Of a stretch of 64,000 bases of DNA, positions 26,436 through 35,548 are shown piece after piece; position 1 is the first letter of the stretch; each line of letters begins with the position of its first letter. Origin of the DNA: Pseudomonadota bacterium (lineage in GTDB: Bacteria > Pseudomonadota > Gammaproteobacteria > Steroidobacterales > Steroidobacteraceae). A program made the translations under genes and the position numbers. The stretch is taken from assembly GCA_021808195.1 (NCBI GenBank), contig JAKBCE010000010.1:1-64000 (forward strand), written 5' to 3'. The notes beneath the pieces are model-generated. The model was not told the origin of the DNA and ran no database searches. It saw nothing but the letters and a program-made list of their open reading frames with translations.

Positions 26436-27677
26436 ATGCAGCGAAAGATCCTGCTTGCCGCGCTGAGCGCGACCGCCGCACTGCTCGCCGGCTGCGCGAG
26501 TGCGCCGCGCACCGCGCCGCCGACGGCCCGCACGGCCCGCGCGCCGGTGTTGCCGCGTCACGGCGGGATGCGCCGACCCCACCCACCGGCGCCATCCTCG
26601 CTGTCGCTGGCGCACACGCGCATCGCACTGCTGCTGCCACAGACCGGTCCGCTGCGCGCTGCGGCGCAAAGCGTCCGCGACGGATTTCTGACTGCGTATT
26701 ACCAACTTCCGGCCGGTGAGCGGCCGCAGGTGCGGATCTACGATACCGCCGCCGGCGAATCGATTGCGGCGCTGATCGCGCGCGCGACGCGCGGTGGGGC
26801 GAACTTCATCATCGGACCGCTGCTGCGAGCAAACGTCGCGGCCGCCGCAGCCTACAGCGCGCCGCACCCGCCGCTCCTCGCACTGAATTTTGTGCCGCGC
26901 GGCGTGCCTCAGCCGTCGGGGCTGTTTCAGTTCGCACTCTCCCCGACTGCCGAGGCGCGCCTGGTCGCCAAGCGCGTGCTCGCCGATGGGCATCGGCTGG
27001 GCATTGCCATCGTGCCGGCGGGCGTGTGGGGCACGCGCGTGCTGCATGCATTCGCACGGCAGTTCGAGGCCGGTGGTGGCAGGCTCCTCGCCACCACGCG
27101 CATTGATCTGTCGGCGAGTGACTACTCCGGGCCGATCGAGCGCGTGCTGCTGATTCGCCAGAGCCGCGAGCGGCTGCAGCGGCTGCAGACGTTGCTCGGC
27201 ATGCCGCTCGCGTTCGTGCCGCGCCGTCGCCCCGACATCCAGTTCATTTTTGCCCCCGCGCCGGCCAGCACGGAGCGGATGCTCGAGCCGCAGCTGCGCT
27301 TCTACTACGCCAACGGTGTGCCGACGTATTCCACCTCGGATGCGTTCACGCCCAATCCGACGGCGAACCAGGACCTCGACGGGCTACGTTTTCTCGACAT
27401 GCCGTGGATGTTGGGTAATGCGCTCGCCAACGCTGTGCACGGCGTTGCCGAGCGGGCTTGGCCGGCCGGCGGGCCGGATCGGGGGCGGCTGTTCGCATTC
27501 GGCTTCGACGCGTATCACCTCGCCGTGGCGCTGTTTGTCCGCCGTGTCGCGCCGGGCACCCTCGAACTGAACGGATTGACAGGTCGATTGCGCATCGAGC
27601 CCGACGGTCGGGTGCATCGCTCCCTCATCTGGGCGCGGCTGCAGGGCGGAGAAATCAAAATCCTGCCGCCCAATTGA
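26436..27677 (+). CDS. lpoA: Penicillin-binding protein activator LpoA (lipoprotein)
   Basis: A 413-residue outer-membrane lipoprotein of the LpoA/YraM family, which activates the peptidoglycan synthase PBP1A from outside. The lipobox is LAGC with Cys20, followed by a Pro/Arg linker (residues 25-60). The rest is the C-terminal periplasmic-binding-fold domain of LpoA (IALLLPQTGPLRAAAQSVRDGF, FIIGPLLRANVAAAA, STSDAFTPNP, FGFDAYHLA). The long N-terminal TPR-like domain of enterobacterial LpoA is missing, as in many non-enteric species. ATG 26436 follows AAGGGG by about 9 nt. Next to rsmI, as in E. coli. Confidence 0.87.
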   Translation: MQRKILLAALSATAALLAGCASAPRTAPPTARTARAPVLPRHGGMRRPHPPAPSSLSLAHTRIALLLPQTGPLRAAAQSVRDGFLTAYYQLPAGERPQVRIYDTAAGESIAALIARATRGGANFIIGPLLRANVAAAAAYSAPHPPLLALNFVPRGVPQPSGLFQFALSPTAEARLVAKRVLADGHRLGIAIVPAGVWGTRVLHAFARQFEAGGGRLLATTRIDLSASDYSGPIERVLLIRQSRERLQRLQTLLGMPLAFVPRRRPDIQFIFAPAPASTERMLEPQLRFYYANGVPTYSTSDAFTPNPTANQDLDGLRFLDMPWMLGNALANAVHGVAERAWPAGGPDRGRLFAFGFDAYHLAVALFVRRVAPGTLELNGLTGRLRIEPDGRVHRSLIWARLQGGEIKILPPN

Positions 27678-27872
27678 CCCGCGGCGCAGCCCCGCGATCA
27701 AACATGCTGGCGCGACCGTGGCAGGCCGTCGGTGGGCGAATCTAATCCAATGGGTAAGCTTCCGACCACAACCATCTGATTAGAAAGAGCAATGATAAAA
27801 ATTGGGCTGTTGGCCCACATCAGCCGTTCAACATAACTCAACGTGCAGATGACATTTTCCTACGGAATTCAA
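27678..27872 (+). other. AT-rich intergenic stretch between lpoA and the mraZ promoter
   Basis: About 195 nt, visibly richer in A and T than anything around it. It holds one small hairpin (TGGGC-TGTTG-GCCCA, 27803-27817) and no credible ORF. It is probably upstream promoter (UP-element-like) or regulator-binding DNA for the dcw cluster, and may include the lpoA end signal. Confidence 0.4.
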
Positions 27873-27902
27873 TTGACATAGCGCACCCGCGATTCCTATA
27901 GT
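27873..27902 (+). promoter_or_regulatory. Main sigma-70 promoter of the dcw cluster (Pmra)
   Basis: TTGACA (27873-27878, perfect), 18-nt spacer, TATAGT (27897-27902). It sits 55 nt before mraZ, preceded by AT-rich DNA. The last base of the -10 is the first base of the first MraZ box, so MraZ binding would block polymerase directly. Confidence 0.82.
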
Positions 27903-27936
27903 GGGACGAAGTGGGACGATGTGGGAGAGGATGGGC
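27902..27936 (+). promoter_or_regulatory. MraZ operator: four TGGGN boxes at 10-nt intervals
   Basis: TGGGA (27902), TGGGA (27912), TGGGA (27922) and TGGGC (27932), each separated by 5 nt. Direct TGGGN repeats with 5-nt spacers are the known binding sites of the ring-shaped repressor MraZ. Here the array starts at the -10 and covers the transcription start, so it should give negative autoregulation of the cluster. Confidence 0.85.
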
Positions 27937-27956
27937 TAAGTCCTCGCTCGGAGTCC

Positions 27957-28409
27957 ATGTTTCGCGGCGCTACCAAAATCACCCTGGATGACAAAGGCCG
28001 GATGGTCATGCCCACCCGTTATCGGGAGCAGATCTCCGAACGCGCCCAGGGAAAACTGGTGGTCACCGTCGACCGGGACCACTGCCTGCTGATTTATCCA
28101 CTGCCCGAGTGGGAGCTGGTCGAGTCGAAGCTGATGAGCTTGCCGACGCTGCACGCACAGGCCCGGCGCCTGCAGCGGCTGATGGTGGGCCATGCGACCG
28201 ACCTCGAGCTCGACGGGCATGGACGCATTCTGCTGCCGCCCGAATTGCGTGAATTCGCCGGGCTCGAGCGGCTCGGCATGCTGATCGGGCAGGGCAACCG
28301 CTTTGAATTGTGGAACGACGCTCGCTGGAGCGAGCGGCTGGATGAGTGGCTGAAGTCGGAACAGGCCAGTACGGATCTGCCATCGGAGCTCGATTCGCTG
28401 TCGCTGTGA
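27957..28409 (+). CDS. mraZ: Transcriptional regulator MraZ
   Basis: MraZ, 150 residues, a ring-forming DNA-binding protein made of two AbrB/SpoVT-like halves; it represses the dcw promoter. First half: MFRGATKITLDDKGRMVMPTRYRE; second half: ATDLELDGHGRILLPPELREFAGL. ATG 27957 is preceded by GGAG. Its own four-box operator lies 20-55 nt upstream. The gene is followed by an unusually long 219-nt gap before rsmH. Confidence 0.95.
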   Translation: MFRGATKITLDDKGRMVMPTRYREQISERAQGKLVVTVDRDHCLLIYPLPEWELVESKLMSLPTLHAQARRLQRLMVGHATDLELDGHGRILLPPELREFAGLERLGMLIGQGNRFELWNDARWSERLDEWLKSEQASTDLPSELDSLSL

Positions 28410-28456
28410 GCGCGGTGGGGGTGGCCGTTGGCGGCGCAGTAACAGGGAGGGGTGAG

Positions 28457-28654
28457 ATGCGCGCAGTGGCGTGGTGGATGGAAACGAGAGCGGCGCAGCG
28501 GTGCAGCGCCGGGCGGATCGTGCGGGCGGGACGGCCGGGGACGCGTGTCGCGGGTCGAGGCGGACACGTGGGTGATTCGGGGTGCGAGAGCTGGGCACGG
28601 CCCATGAGTCGGGCATTGCGGGGGGGCGTTGGCGGCCACTGCGAACGTGGGTGA
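28457..28654 (+). CDS. Possible small ORF between mraZ and rsmH
   Basis: A 65-residue frame with a near-perfect ribosome site GGGAGGGG just before ATG 28457. It runs into the first codons of rsmH in another frame. The product would be very Arg/Gly-rich (MRAVAWWMETRAAQRCSAG start) and resembles nothing I know. Arg/Gly richness is also what chance frames look like in GC-rich DNA, so only the ribosome site and the 219-nt gap argue for it. Confidence 0.25.
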   Translation: MRAVAWWMETRAAQRCSAGRIVRAGRPGTRVAGRGGHVGDSGCESWARPMSRALRGGVGGHCERG

Positions 28655-29573
28655 GCACGTCCCGGTGCTCGAGCGCGAGGCGATCGCAGCGTTGGCTCCC
28701 GAGGCGGATGGCTACTATGTCGATGCGACGTTCGGGCGAGGCGGTCATACGGCACTCCTACTCGAGGCCCTGGGTCGAGAAGGCCGTTTGCTCGCGATCG
28801 ACCGTGACCCCGCGGCGATCGATGCGGGCCGAGCGCGCTTCGCCGGCGAAGGCCGCCTCACGCTGGTGCACGCACCGTTCGCGCAGCTCGCGACGCTCGT
28901 GCCGGCTCATTCGGCCGGCCGCCCGTGCCGAGGCATTCTGTTCGACCTCGGGGTGTCTTCGCCGCAGCTTGATGAGGCGGCGCGCGGATTCAGCTTTCGC
29001 GCCGATGGCCCGCTCGATATGCGCATGGATCCGACGCACGGGGAAGCGGTGTCCGCGTGGCTTGCGCGCGCGGGCGTTGATGAGATTCGGCAAGTGATCG
29101 AGCGCTACGGAGAAGAACGGTTTGCACGGCGGGTCGCGCAGGCGATCGTCGAGGCGCGCACGCGCGCGCCACTGGAGCGCACCGGGCAGCTCGCGGAGGT
29201 GGTTGCCCGTGCGGTGCGCACCCGTGAGCCCGGGAAGCATCCGGCAACCCGGACTTTCCAGGCGCTGCGCATGTACATCAACGATGAGCCGGGTCAGCTT
29301 GAGCGTGGCCTTGATGCGGCGCTCGAGGTGCTCGCGCCGGGCGGTCGGCTGGCGGTGATCAGCTTCCATTCGCTCGAGGACCGGGTGGTCAAGCAGTTCA
29401 TCGAGCGCCACTCGCGGCTTGATCCGGCGCTGGCCGATCTGCCCTCGGTGCCGGCCCACCTCGCCCCGCGTCTGCGGCGCATCGGGCGCAAAGTCCGACC
29501 GCAGCCGACCGAGATCGAGCGCAATCCCCGTGCCCGTAGCGCGCTGCTGCGCGTTGCCGAGAAAGTCGCATGA
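28629..29573 (+). CDS. rsmH: 16S rRNA (cytosine-1402-N4)-methyltransferase RsmH
   Basis: RsmH (MraW), up to 314 residues, N4-methylates C1402 of 16S rRNA in the P site. HVPVLEREAIAAL, the SAM loop YYVDATFGRGGHTALLL, GILFDLGVSSPQLD, RGFSFRADGPLDMRMD and LAVISFHSLEDRVVKQF are standard. The start is uncertain: TTG 28629 (MAATANVGEHVPVL) or GTG 28647 (MGEHVPVL); I list the longer. The stop overlaps ftsL as ATGA. Confidence 0.93.
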   Translation: MAATANVGEHVPVLEREAIAALAPEADGYYVDATFGRGGHTALLLEALGREGRLLAIDRDPAAIDAGRARFAGEGRLTLVHAPFAQLATLVPAHSAGRPCRGILFDLGVSSPQLDEAARGFSFRADGPLDMRMDPTHGEAVSAWLARAGVDEIRQVIERYGEERFARRVAQAIVEARTRAPLERTGQLAEVVARAVRTREPGKHPATRTFQALRMYINDEPGQLERGLDAALEVLAPGGRLAVISFHSLEDRVVKQFIERHSRLDPALADLPSVPAHLAPRLRRIGRKVRPQPTEIERNPRARSALLRVAEKVA

Positions 29574-29851
29574 AGGCGCGGCGCGCAACATTCGGCCTGC
29601 TTCTCACCACGCTCTGGGTGGCGGTGCTCGCCTCGGGCGTCGGCGCGGTCTATTGCCGCTACCGTGCGCGCGAGCTGTTCATTCATCTCGAGCAGCTCAG
29701 CCGCCAGCGCGACAATCTGGACATCCAATGGGGCCAACTGCAGCTCGAACAGAGCGCCTGGTCGACGCACGCTCTGGTGCAGAGCGTGGCGCAGAGCAAG
29801 CTGCACATGAAGATGCCCCCGCCCCAGGACATCGTGGTCGTGCGGCCATGA
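29570..29851 (+). CDS. ftsL: Cell division protein FtsL
   Basis: FtsL, 93 residues, a bitopic protein of the FtsQLB divisome complex that activates FtsWI. Short basic N-terminus, membrane helix GLLLTTLWVAVLASGVGAVY (about residues 9-28), then a periplasmic leucine-zipper-like coiled coil (HLEQLSRQRDNLDIQWGQLQ). The tail KLHMKMPPPQDIVVVRP is typical of the family. ATGA overlaps on both sides couple it to rsmH and ftsI. Confidence 0.93.
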   Translation: MKARRATFGLLLTTLWVAVLASGVGAVYCRYRARELFIHLEQLSRQRDNLDIQWGQLQLEQSAWSTHALVQSVAQSKLHMKMPPPQDIVVVRP

Positions 29852-31566
29852 AGTCTCGCCGCGTCCAACCGCGCGCGCCGGTGTACCGGTGGCGGGCCTA
29901 CCTGCTGCTGGGGGTACTCGCCGTGCTCGGGCTCGGGCTGGTCGCCCGGGCGGTCGATCTGCAGCTGGTCGATTACACTTTCCTCAATCGTCAGGGAGAC
30001 GCGCGCTTCACGCGCATCGTCACCATTCCGGCACATCGGGGCGTGATCACCGACCGCTACGGCGAGCCACTTGCGGTGAGCACGCCGGTCGACTCGGTCT
30101 GGGTCAATCCGGGCCAGATCACGCAAGGCCCAGGCCGCATCCGCCGACTCGCCCGGGCGCTGCATCTGAACGAGCCAACGCTGCAGCGTGACATCCGCAG
30201 CAATCTCAATCTGCAGTTTCTCTACGTTGCCCGCCAGCTGCCGCCACCTGAGGCACTGGCGATCAAGGCGCTCGGCATCCCCGGGGTCTATCTGCAGCGC
30301 GAGTACCGCCGCTACTACCCGGCGGGCGAGGTGACCGGGCAGCTGATCGGCTTCACCAATATCAACGATCAGGGACAGGCGGGACTCGAGCTGGCCTACA
30401 ACGACTGGTTGACCGGCAGCGATGGCGAGAAACGCGTCATCGAGGACCGCTACGGGCGCATCGTCCAGGAGGTCGACAGCATCCGCCCGGCGCGGCCGGG
30501 ACACGATCTGGTGCTCTCGATCGACATGCGCATTCAGTACCTCGCTTACCGGGCGCTGAAGGCGCAGGTCGAGGCCCAGCGGGCGCGCTCGGGCAGCATG
30601 GTGGTGATCGACGTCGATACCGGCGAAGTGCTCGCCATGGTCGATCAGCCCGGGTTTAATCCCAACGACCGCTCGCAACTGCTGCCGGGCCGCTACCGCA
30701 ACCGCGCCGTCACCGACACCTTCGAGCCCGGCTCGTCGATCAAGCCGTTTTTCGTCGCCGCGGCGCTGATGAGTGGGCGCTACAACAGCCAGAGCACCAT
30801 CAATACCTCTCCGGGGTACATCAAGGTCGACGGGCACGTGTTTCGCGACGAGCAGGATCTCGGTCCGATCGGCATCTACACCATTCTCGAGAAGAGCTCG
30901 AACGTCGGCATGGCCCACATCTCGCTGTCGCTGCCACCAGCGCTGATGTGGCACACGCTGCACCGCTTCGGCTTCGGCCAGTTTGCCACCGCGGGTTACC
31001 CCGGAGAGTCTCCCGGGGTCCTGCTGCCGTACCGCGACTGGCATCCGATCCGCATCGTGACCATGTCGCATGGCTACGGTCTGTCGGTCACCGCTCTGCA
31101 GCTCGCGCACGCCTACGCCACGCTCGGTGCGCTCGGCGTGCGGCGGCCGATCTCGTTCCTGCGGGTCACGACCCCGCCGCCGGGGCGGCGCATCATGCCG
31201 GCGAAGCTGTGCCGGGAGCTGTTGCAACTGATGCGCGGGGTGGTGACTGCGGGCGGCACTGCGCCGAAGGGCGCGATACCCGGGTACACCGTTGCCGGCA
31301 AGACCGGTACGTCCTGGGAGGCCGATGATGGCAGCTACCGGGAGCATCATTTCAACGCCGTGTTCGCGGGTGTCGCGCCAGCCAGTGCGCCACGGCTCGC
31401 CGCGGTCGTGGTCATCAAGGACCCGCGCGCGGGGCTGTATTACGGCGGGGATGTGTCTGCGCCGGTGTTTGCCCGAGTGATTGGCCGCGCGCTGCGGCTA
31501 ATGGCAGTGGCCCCGGATGAACCGCTGCCGGCTGCCCAGACGCTGCAGGTGGCATCGCTGCAATGA
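29848..31566 (+). CDS. ftsI: Septal peptidoglycan transpeptidase FtsI (PBP3)
   Basis: FtsI, 572 residues, the class B penicillin-binding protein that crosslinks septal peptidoglycan with FtsW. N-terminal membrane helix (about residues 17-35), pedestal domain starting at TIPAHRGVITDRYGEPLA, then the transpeptidase: Ser296 in GSSIK (SxxK), SSN at 350-352 and KTGTS at 485-489. ATG 29848 overlaps the ftsL stop; a much longer open frame upstream lies inside rsmH and ftsL and is not used. Confidence 0.96.
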   Translation: MKSRRVQPRAPVYRWRAYLLLGVLAVLGLGLVARAVDLQLVDYTFLNRQGDARFTRIVTIPAHRGVITDRYGEPLAVSTPVDSVWVNPGQITQGPGRIRRLARALHLNEPTLQRDIRSNLNLQFLYVARQLPPPEALAIKALGIPGVYLQREYRRYYPAGEVTGQLIGFTNINDQGQAGLELAYNDWLTGSDGEKRVIEDRYGRIVQEVDSIRPARPGHDLVLSIDMRIQYLAYRALKAQVEAQRARSGSMVVIDVDTGEVLAMVDQPGFNPNDRSQLLPGRYRNRAVTDTFEPGSSIKPFFVAAALMSGRYNSQSTINTSPGYIKVDGHVFRDEQDLGPIGIYTILEKSSNVGMAHISLSLPPALMWHTLHRFGFGQFATAGYPGESPGVLLPYRDWHPIRIVTMSHGYGLSVTALQLAHAYATLGALGVRRPISFLRVTTPPPGRRIMPAKLCRELLQLMRGVVTAGGTAPKGAIPGYTVAGKTGTSWEADDGSYREHHFNAVFAGVAPASAPRLAAVVVIKDPRAGLYYGGDVSAPVFARVIGRALRLMAVAPDEPLPAAQTLQVASLQ

Positions 31567-33083
31567 GCAACGCACCGGCAATCGATGGGGGCGGGCAGGC
31601 GCTGCAGACACTCCTGGCGGGCATCGTGCAGGCTCCCGCCGGCGTACGCGTCAGCGACGTGACGCTCGACAGCCGTGAAGTCGCCCCGGGGGCGTTGTTT
31701 CTGGCCTGTCGCGGCCGCTCGCACCATGGCCTTGCCTTCGCCGCTGAGGCGCTCGCGCGCGGCGCCCGGGCGGTGCTGTACGAGCCGCCAGCGGAGGGGG
31801 TTGGCTCGCTCCAGGCGCTCGCCCCGCAAGCCTTCATTGCGGCCGTGCCCGAGCTCAGCGCGCGGGCCGGCCGCATTGCGGATCGGTTCTTTGGCGAGCC
31901 CTCCCGCGCCCTCGGCATTACCGCCGTCACCGGTACCAACGGCAAGACCACCTGCGCCTGGTTGCTTGCGCAGGCGCTCGAGCGCTGTGGACGGCGTGCC
32001 GCCTATCTCGGCACGCTCGGCTTCGGTCGCCCAGGTGCTCTGTGCAGTGCCCGTCACACCACGGCCGACGCGGTGACGGTGCATCGGCAGCTGGCCGCAG
32101 TGCGCGAGCTCGGCGCGCAGTGGGTGGGCATGGAAGTCTCCTCGCACGCACTCGATCAGCAGCGTATCGCCGGCGTGCGCGTGCACACGGCCGCCTTCAC
32201 GAACCTCACTCGCGATCACCTCGATTATCACGGTTCCATGGCCGCCTATGGTCGCGCCAAGCAGCGGTTGTTCGAACTCGACACGCTCGTCAACCGCGTG
32301 ATCAACATCGAGGATGCATTCGGCGCTGAGCTGGCCGCACGCGGCGATAGCGGCGCGCTGATCGTGACGACCCGCACTGCCGCCCCGCCGCCCGGTGCGC
32401 GTTGGGTGCGCGCCGTGTCGGTGGCGGCGCACGGCATCGGGCTGCTCATCGAGGTGGACTCGAGCTGGGGTGCCGAGTCGCTGCAGGTGCCGCTCATCGG
32501 GGATTTCAACGCCGACAACTGCCTAACGGTGCTGGCCGTTCTGCTCGGCGCGGGCGTGACGTTCGCCGCCGCGCTCAAGGCACTCGCGGAGTGCCGTGCT
32601 GCCCCTGGACGCATGGAGGCCTTCGGCGGCGCGGCAGGACAGCCGCTTGCCATCGTCGACTATGCGCACAGTCCGGACGCCCTGGCCAAGGCGCTGAGCA
32701 ACGCTCGGCACCACTGCCGAGGAAGGCTGCATGTCGTGTTCGGCTGCGGCGGCGATCGCGACCGCGGCAAGCGGCCGCTGATGGGGCGAGTTGCCGCCGA
32801 GCTCGCCGATGAGGTCATTCTCACCGACGACAACCCGCGCAGCGAGCCTCCCGAGCGCATCACGGCGGAGATTCTCGCCGGCGTTGCTCCGCGTGCGGCC
32901 CGCATCGAGCACGATCGGGCACGGGCCATCCGTGAGGCCCTCGCCGGCAGTGCCGCCACCGATGTGGTGCTGATCGCCGGCAAAGGACATGAGACTGAGC
33001 AGGTCTACGGCGCGGTGCGCCGACCGTTCAGCGATCAGGCCGTGGTGCGCGCGGCACTCGGACTCACGGCGGGGGCGGCATGA
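31563..33083 (+). CDS. murE: UDP-MurNAc-L-Ala-D-Glu: meso-diaminopimelate ligase MurE
   Basis: MurE, 506 residues, adds meso-diaminopimelate to the peptidoglycan precursor. ATP loop GTNGKTT is preceded by ITAVT; EVSSHALDQQRI and FTNLTRDHLDYHG follow; the substrate-specificity motif is DNPR (TDDNPRSEPP), which selects meso-DAP over lysine. Hence a standard Gram-negative DAP-type wall. It overlaps both ftsI and murF by 4 nt. Confidence 0.96.
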   Translation: MSNAPAIDGGGQALQTLLAGIVQAPAGVRVSDVTLDSREVAPGALFLACRGRSHHGLAFAAEALARGARAVLYEPPAEGVGSLQALAPQAFIAAVPELSARAGRIADRFFGEPSRALGITAVTGTNGKTTCAWLLAQALERCGRRAAYLGTLGFGRPGALCSARHTTADAVTVHRQLAAVRELGAQWVGMEVSSHALDQQRIAGVRVHTAAFTNLTRDHLDYHGSMAAYGRAKQRLFELDTLVNRVINIEDAFGAELAARGDSGALIVTTRTAAPPPGARWVRAVSVAAHGIGLLIEVDSSWGAESLQVPLIGDFNADNCLTVLAVLLGAGVTFAAALKALAECRAAPGRMEAFGGAAGQPLAIVDYAHSPDALAKALSNARHHCRGRLHVVFGCGGDRDRGKRPLMGRVAAELADEVILTDDNPRSEPPERITAEILAGVAPRAARIEHDRARAIREALAGSAATDVVLIAGKGHETEQVYGAVRRPFSDQAVVRAALGLTAGAA

Positions 33084-34462
33084 GCCTCGAGCGGACATTG
33101 ACGCAGTTCGCAGCCGCTTGTGGCGGGCGGCTCAAGGGGGCAGACCGGCCCTTCTCTGGTGTATCCATCGATACGCGTACGCTGCAGGGAGGCGAGCTGT
33201 TCATCGCGCTGCGCGGACCGCGTTTCGATGGCGGGGAGTTTGTCGCGGCCGCACTCGAACGCGGCGCGGCAGGTGCGGTCCTCGAGCGTGAGCAGTCGGT
33301 GTCGTGTGCCCAGATTATCGTCGCTGATGCGCAGCTCGCGCTGCAGCGCGCCGGGCAGGCCTGGCGGGAAGCCTGTTCGATTCCGGTGGTGGGCGTTGCC
33401 GGCAGCAATGGCAAGACCACGACCAAGGAGATGACCGCGGCGATCCTGGGCGAGACAGGCGAGTGTCTGGCGACCCGGGGCAATCTGAACAATCACATCG
33501 GTGTGCCGCTGACTCTGCTGCGACTCGAGGCGTCGCATCGCTTCGCGGTGATCGAGATGGGCGCGAATCGCGCCGGCGAGGTGGCCGAGCTCGTGCGCAT
33601 CGCTCGCCCGACGGTGGGGCTGATCACCAATGCCGGCGCCGAACATCTGGAGGGATTCGGCTCGCTCGAGGGCGTGGCGCGGGCCGAAGGTGAAATGGTC
33701 GCAGGGCTCGCACCGGCAGCGACTGCGGTGCTCAATGCCGACGATGCGTTCCTCGCTCTCTGGCGGAGCATGACGCCGGCGCGTGTGGTGACGTTCGGGT
33801 TTGGTGCGCACGCCGATTTCCGCGCGAGCGATCTCGAGTCGACATTGACGGCCGGAGGCTTCCTCACCCGCTTCATGCTCACCTGTCCGCTTGGCACCGC
33901 GTCCGTCGAACTGCATGTCGGCGGTCGGCACAACGTCGCCAATGCACTGGCGGCGGCGGCCGCCGCCGCCAGTGCCGGTGCAAGCCTGAGGCACATCTGC
34001 ACCGGTCTCGCGTCGGTGCGCCCCGTGCCCGGCCGCCTGCAGCTGAAGCAGGCCGAGAGCGGCGCGTGGATCATCGATGACTCCTACAACGCCAATCCGA
34101 GTTCGGTCCGCTCGGGCATCGAAGTGCTCGCCACGCTGGCCGGTGCGCGTTGGCTCGTGCTCGGGGACATGGCCGAGCTCGGTGCGTTCGCCGAGAGCGC
34201 GCACATCGAGATCGGGGAGTTCGCGCGGGCACAGGGCATCGAGCGCTTGTACGCCACCGGGCCGCTCGCGGCGCTCGCGGTGGAGCGCTTCGGCGCCGGC
34301 GCCCGCTGGTTTCCGGAGGCCGGCGCGCTTGCCGAAGCGCTGCGTGCGGCATTGCGCGAAGCAGGGCCCGCGGTGGTCGTGCTGGTGAAGGGTTCGCGGG
34401 TCAACAGGCTCGAGCGGGTGGTCGCGGCGCTCGCCGCTCAGGCACCACCGGAGGCGCACTAG
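33080..34462 (+). CDS. murF: UDP-MurNAc-tripeptide: D-Ala-D-Ala ligase MurF
   Basis: MurF, 460 residues, adds D-Ala-D-Ala to complete the pentapeptide. Start MSLERTLTQFAAACGGRLKG; ATP loop GVAGSNGKTTTKE; then RGNLNNHIGVPLTLL, EMGANRAGEV, the VGGRHNVANALAA segment and DDSYNANPSSV typical of MurF. It overlaps murE (ATGA) and abuts mraY with no gap. Confidence 0.96.
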   Translation: MSLERTLTQFAAACGGRLKGADRPFSGVSIDTRTLQGGELFIALRGPRFDGGEFVAAALERGAAGAVLEREQSVSCAQIIVADAQLALQRAGQAWREACSIPVVGVAGSNGKTTTKEMTAAILGETGECLATRGNLNNHIGVPLTLLRLEASHRFAVIEMGANRAGEVAELVRIARPTVGLITNAGAEHLEGFGSLEGVARAEGEMVAGLAPAATAVLNADDAFLALWRSMTPARVVTFGFGAHADFRASDLESTLTAGGFLTRFMLTCPLGTASVELHVGGRHNVANALAAAAAAASAGASLRHICTGLASVRPVPGRLQLKQAESGAWIIDDSYNANPSSVRSGIEVLATLAGARWLVLGDMAELGAFAESAHIEIGEFARAQGIERLYATGPLAALAVERFGAGARWFPEAGALAEALRAALREAGPAVVVLVKGSRVNRLERVVAALAAQAPPEAH

Positions 34463-35548
34463 ATGCTCTATTGGCTCGCACGCCGGCTGCTCACCTGGTA
34501 CTCGGGATTCAATGTCTTCTCGTACCTGACGTTCCGCGCGATTCTCGCCATGGGCTCCTCGCTGGTGATCTCGCTGCTCGTCGGTCCGGGCATGATCGAG
34601 CGCCTCTCGCGCTATCAGATCGGTCAGGTGGTGCGCGATGACGGTCCGCAGTCGCACCTGCCGAAGGCGGGCACCCCGACCATGGGCGGCACGCTGATTC
34701 TGGTCACCACGCTGGTGAGCACGCTGCTGTGGGCGAAACTGACCAGCCGGCAAGTTTGGCTCGTGCTCGCGGTGACCTTCGCGTTCGGCCTGGTCGGCTT
34801 TCTTGACGATTACCTCAAGCTCGTGGTGCGCAATGCCCGCGGCCTGCCGGCGCGCTGGAAATATCTGTTCCAGTCAATTTTTGGCGTCGCGATCGCCGTG
34901 GTTTTGTATTACACGGCGAGCGTACCGGCCGAGCGCACGCTGTATCTGCCGTTCGTCAAGACTTTCGCCGAGCCGCTGCCGGCGGCCGTGTTCATCACCA
35001 TTGCGTACTTCATGACCGTAGGCATGAGCAACGCGGTGAATCTCACCGACGGGCTCGATGGTCTTGCCATCATGCCGGCCACGCTGGTGTCCTCCGGCCT
35101 CGGCATTTTCGCCTACGCCAGCGGCAATGCCGTGTTTGCCCATTACCTGGAGATTCCGATGATCCCCGGGGCCGGCGAGCTGCTCATCTTCTGCTCGGCG
35201 CTGTCCGGGGCAGGGCTCGGCTTTCTGTGGTTCAACGCTTATCCGGCGCAGGTGTTCATGGGCGACGTCGGTGCGCTGGCGATCGGCGCGGCCCTCGGGG
35301 TCATTGCCGTCATGGTGCGTCAGGAACTGGTGGCGCTGGTGATGGGCGGGGTGTTCGTACTCGAGACCGCCTCGGTCATTCTGCAGGTGGCCTCGTTCAA
35401 GCTCACGGGCCGGCGTATCTTCCGCATGGCACCGTTGCATCACCACTTCGAGCTCAAGGGCTGGGCGGAGCCGAAGGTCATCGTGCGCTTCTGGATCATT
35501 TCGCTGATCCTGGTGCTCGCCGGGCTCGCGACGTTGAAACTCCGATGA
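34463..35548 (+). CDS. mraY: Phospho-N-acetylmuramoyl-pentapeptide transferase MraY
   Basis: MraY, 361 residues, ten-helix inner-membrane enzyme that makes lipid I from UDP-MurNAc-pentapeptide and undecaprenyl phosphate. [13 protein letters not shown], the Asp pair in [24 protein letters not shown] and the histidine cluster [15 protein letters not shown] are intact, so all catalytic loops are present. ATG 34463 follows the murF stop directly. Confidence 0.96.
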   Translation: MLYWLARRLLTWYSGFNVFSYLTFRAILAMGSSLVISLLVGPGMIERLSRYQIGQVVRDDGPQSHLPKAGTPTMGGTLILVTTLVSTLLWAKLTSRQVWLVLAVTFAFGLVGFLDDYLKLVVRNARGLPARWKYLFQSIFGVAIAVVLYYTASVPAERTLYLPFVKTFAEPLPAAVFITIAYFMTVGMSNAVNLTDGLDGLAIMPATLVSSGLGIFAYASGNAVFAHYLEIPMIPGAGELLIFCSALSGAGLGFLWFNAYPAQVFMGDVGALAIGAALGVIAVMVRQELVALVMGGVFVLETASVILQVASFKLTGRRIFRMAPLHHHFELKGWAEPKVIVRFWIISLILVLAGLATLKLR

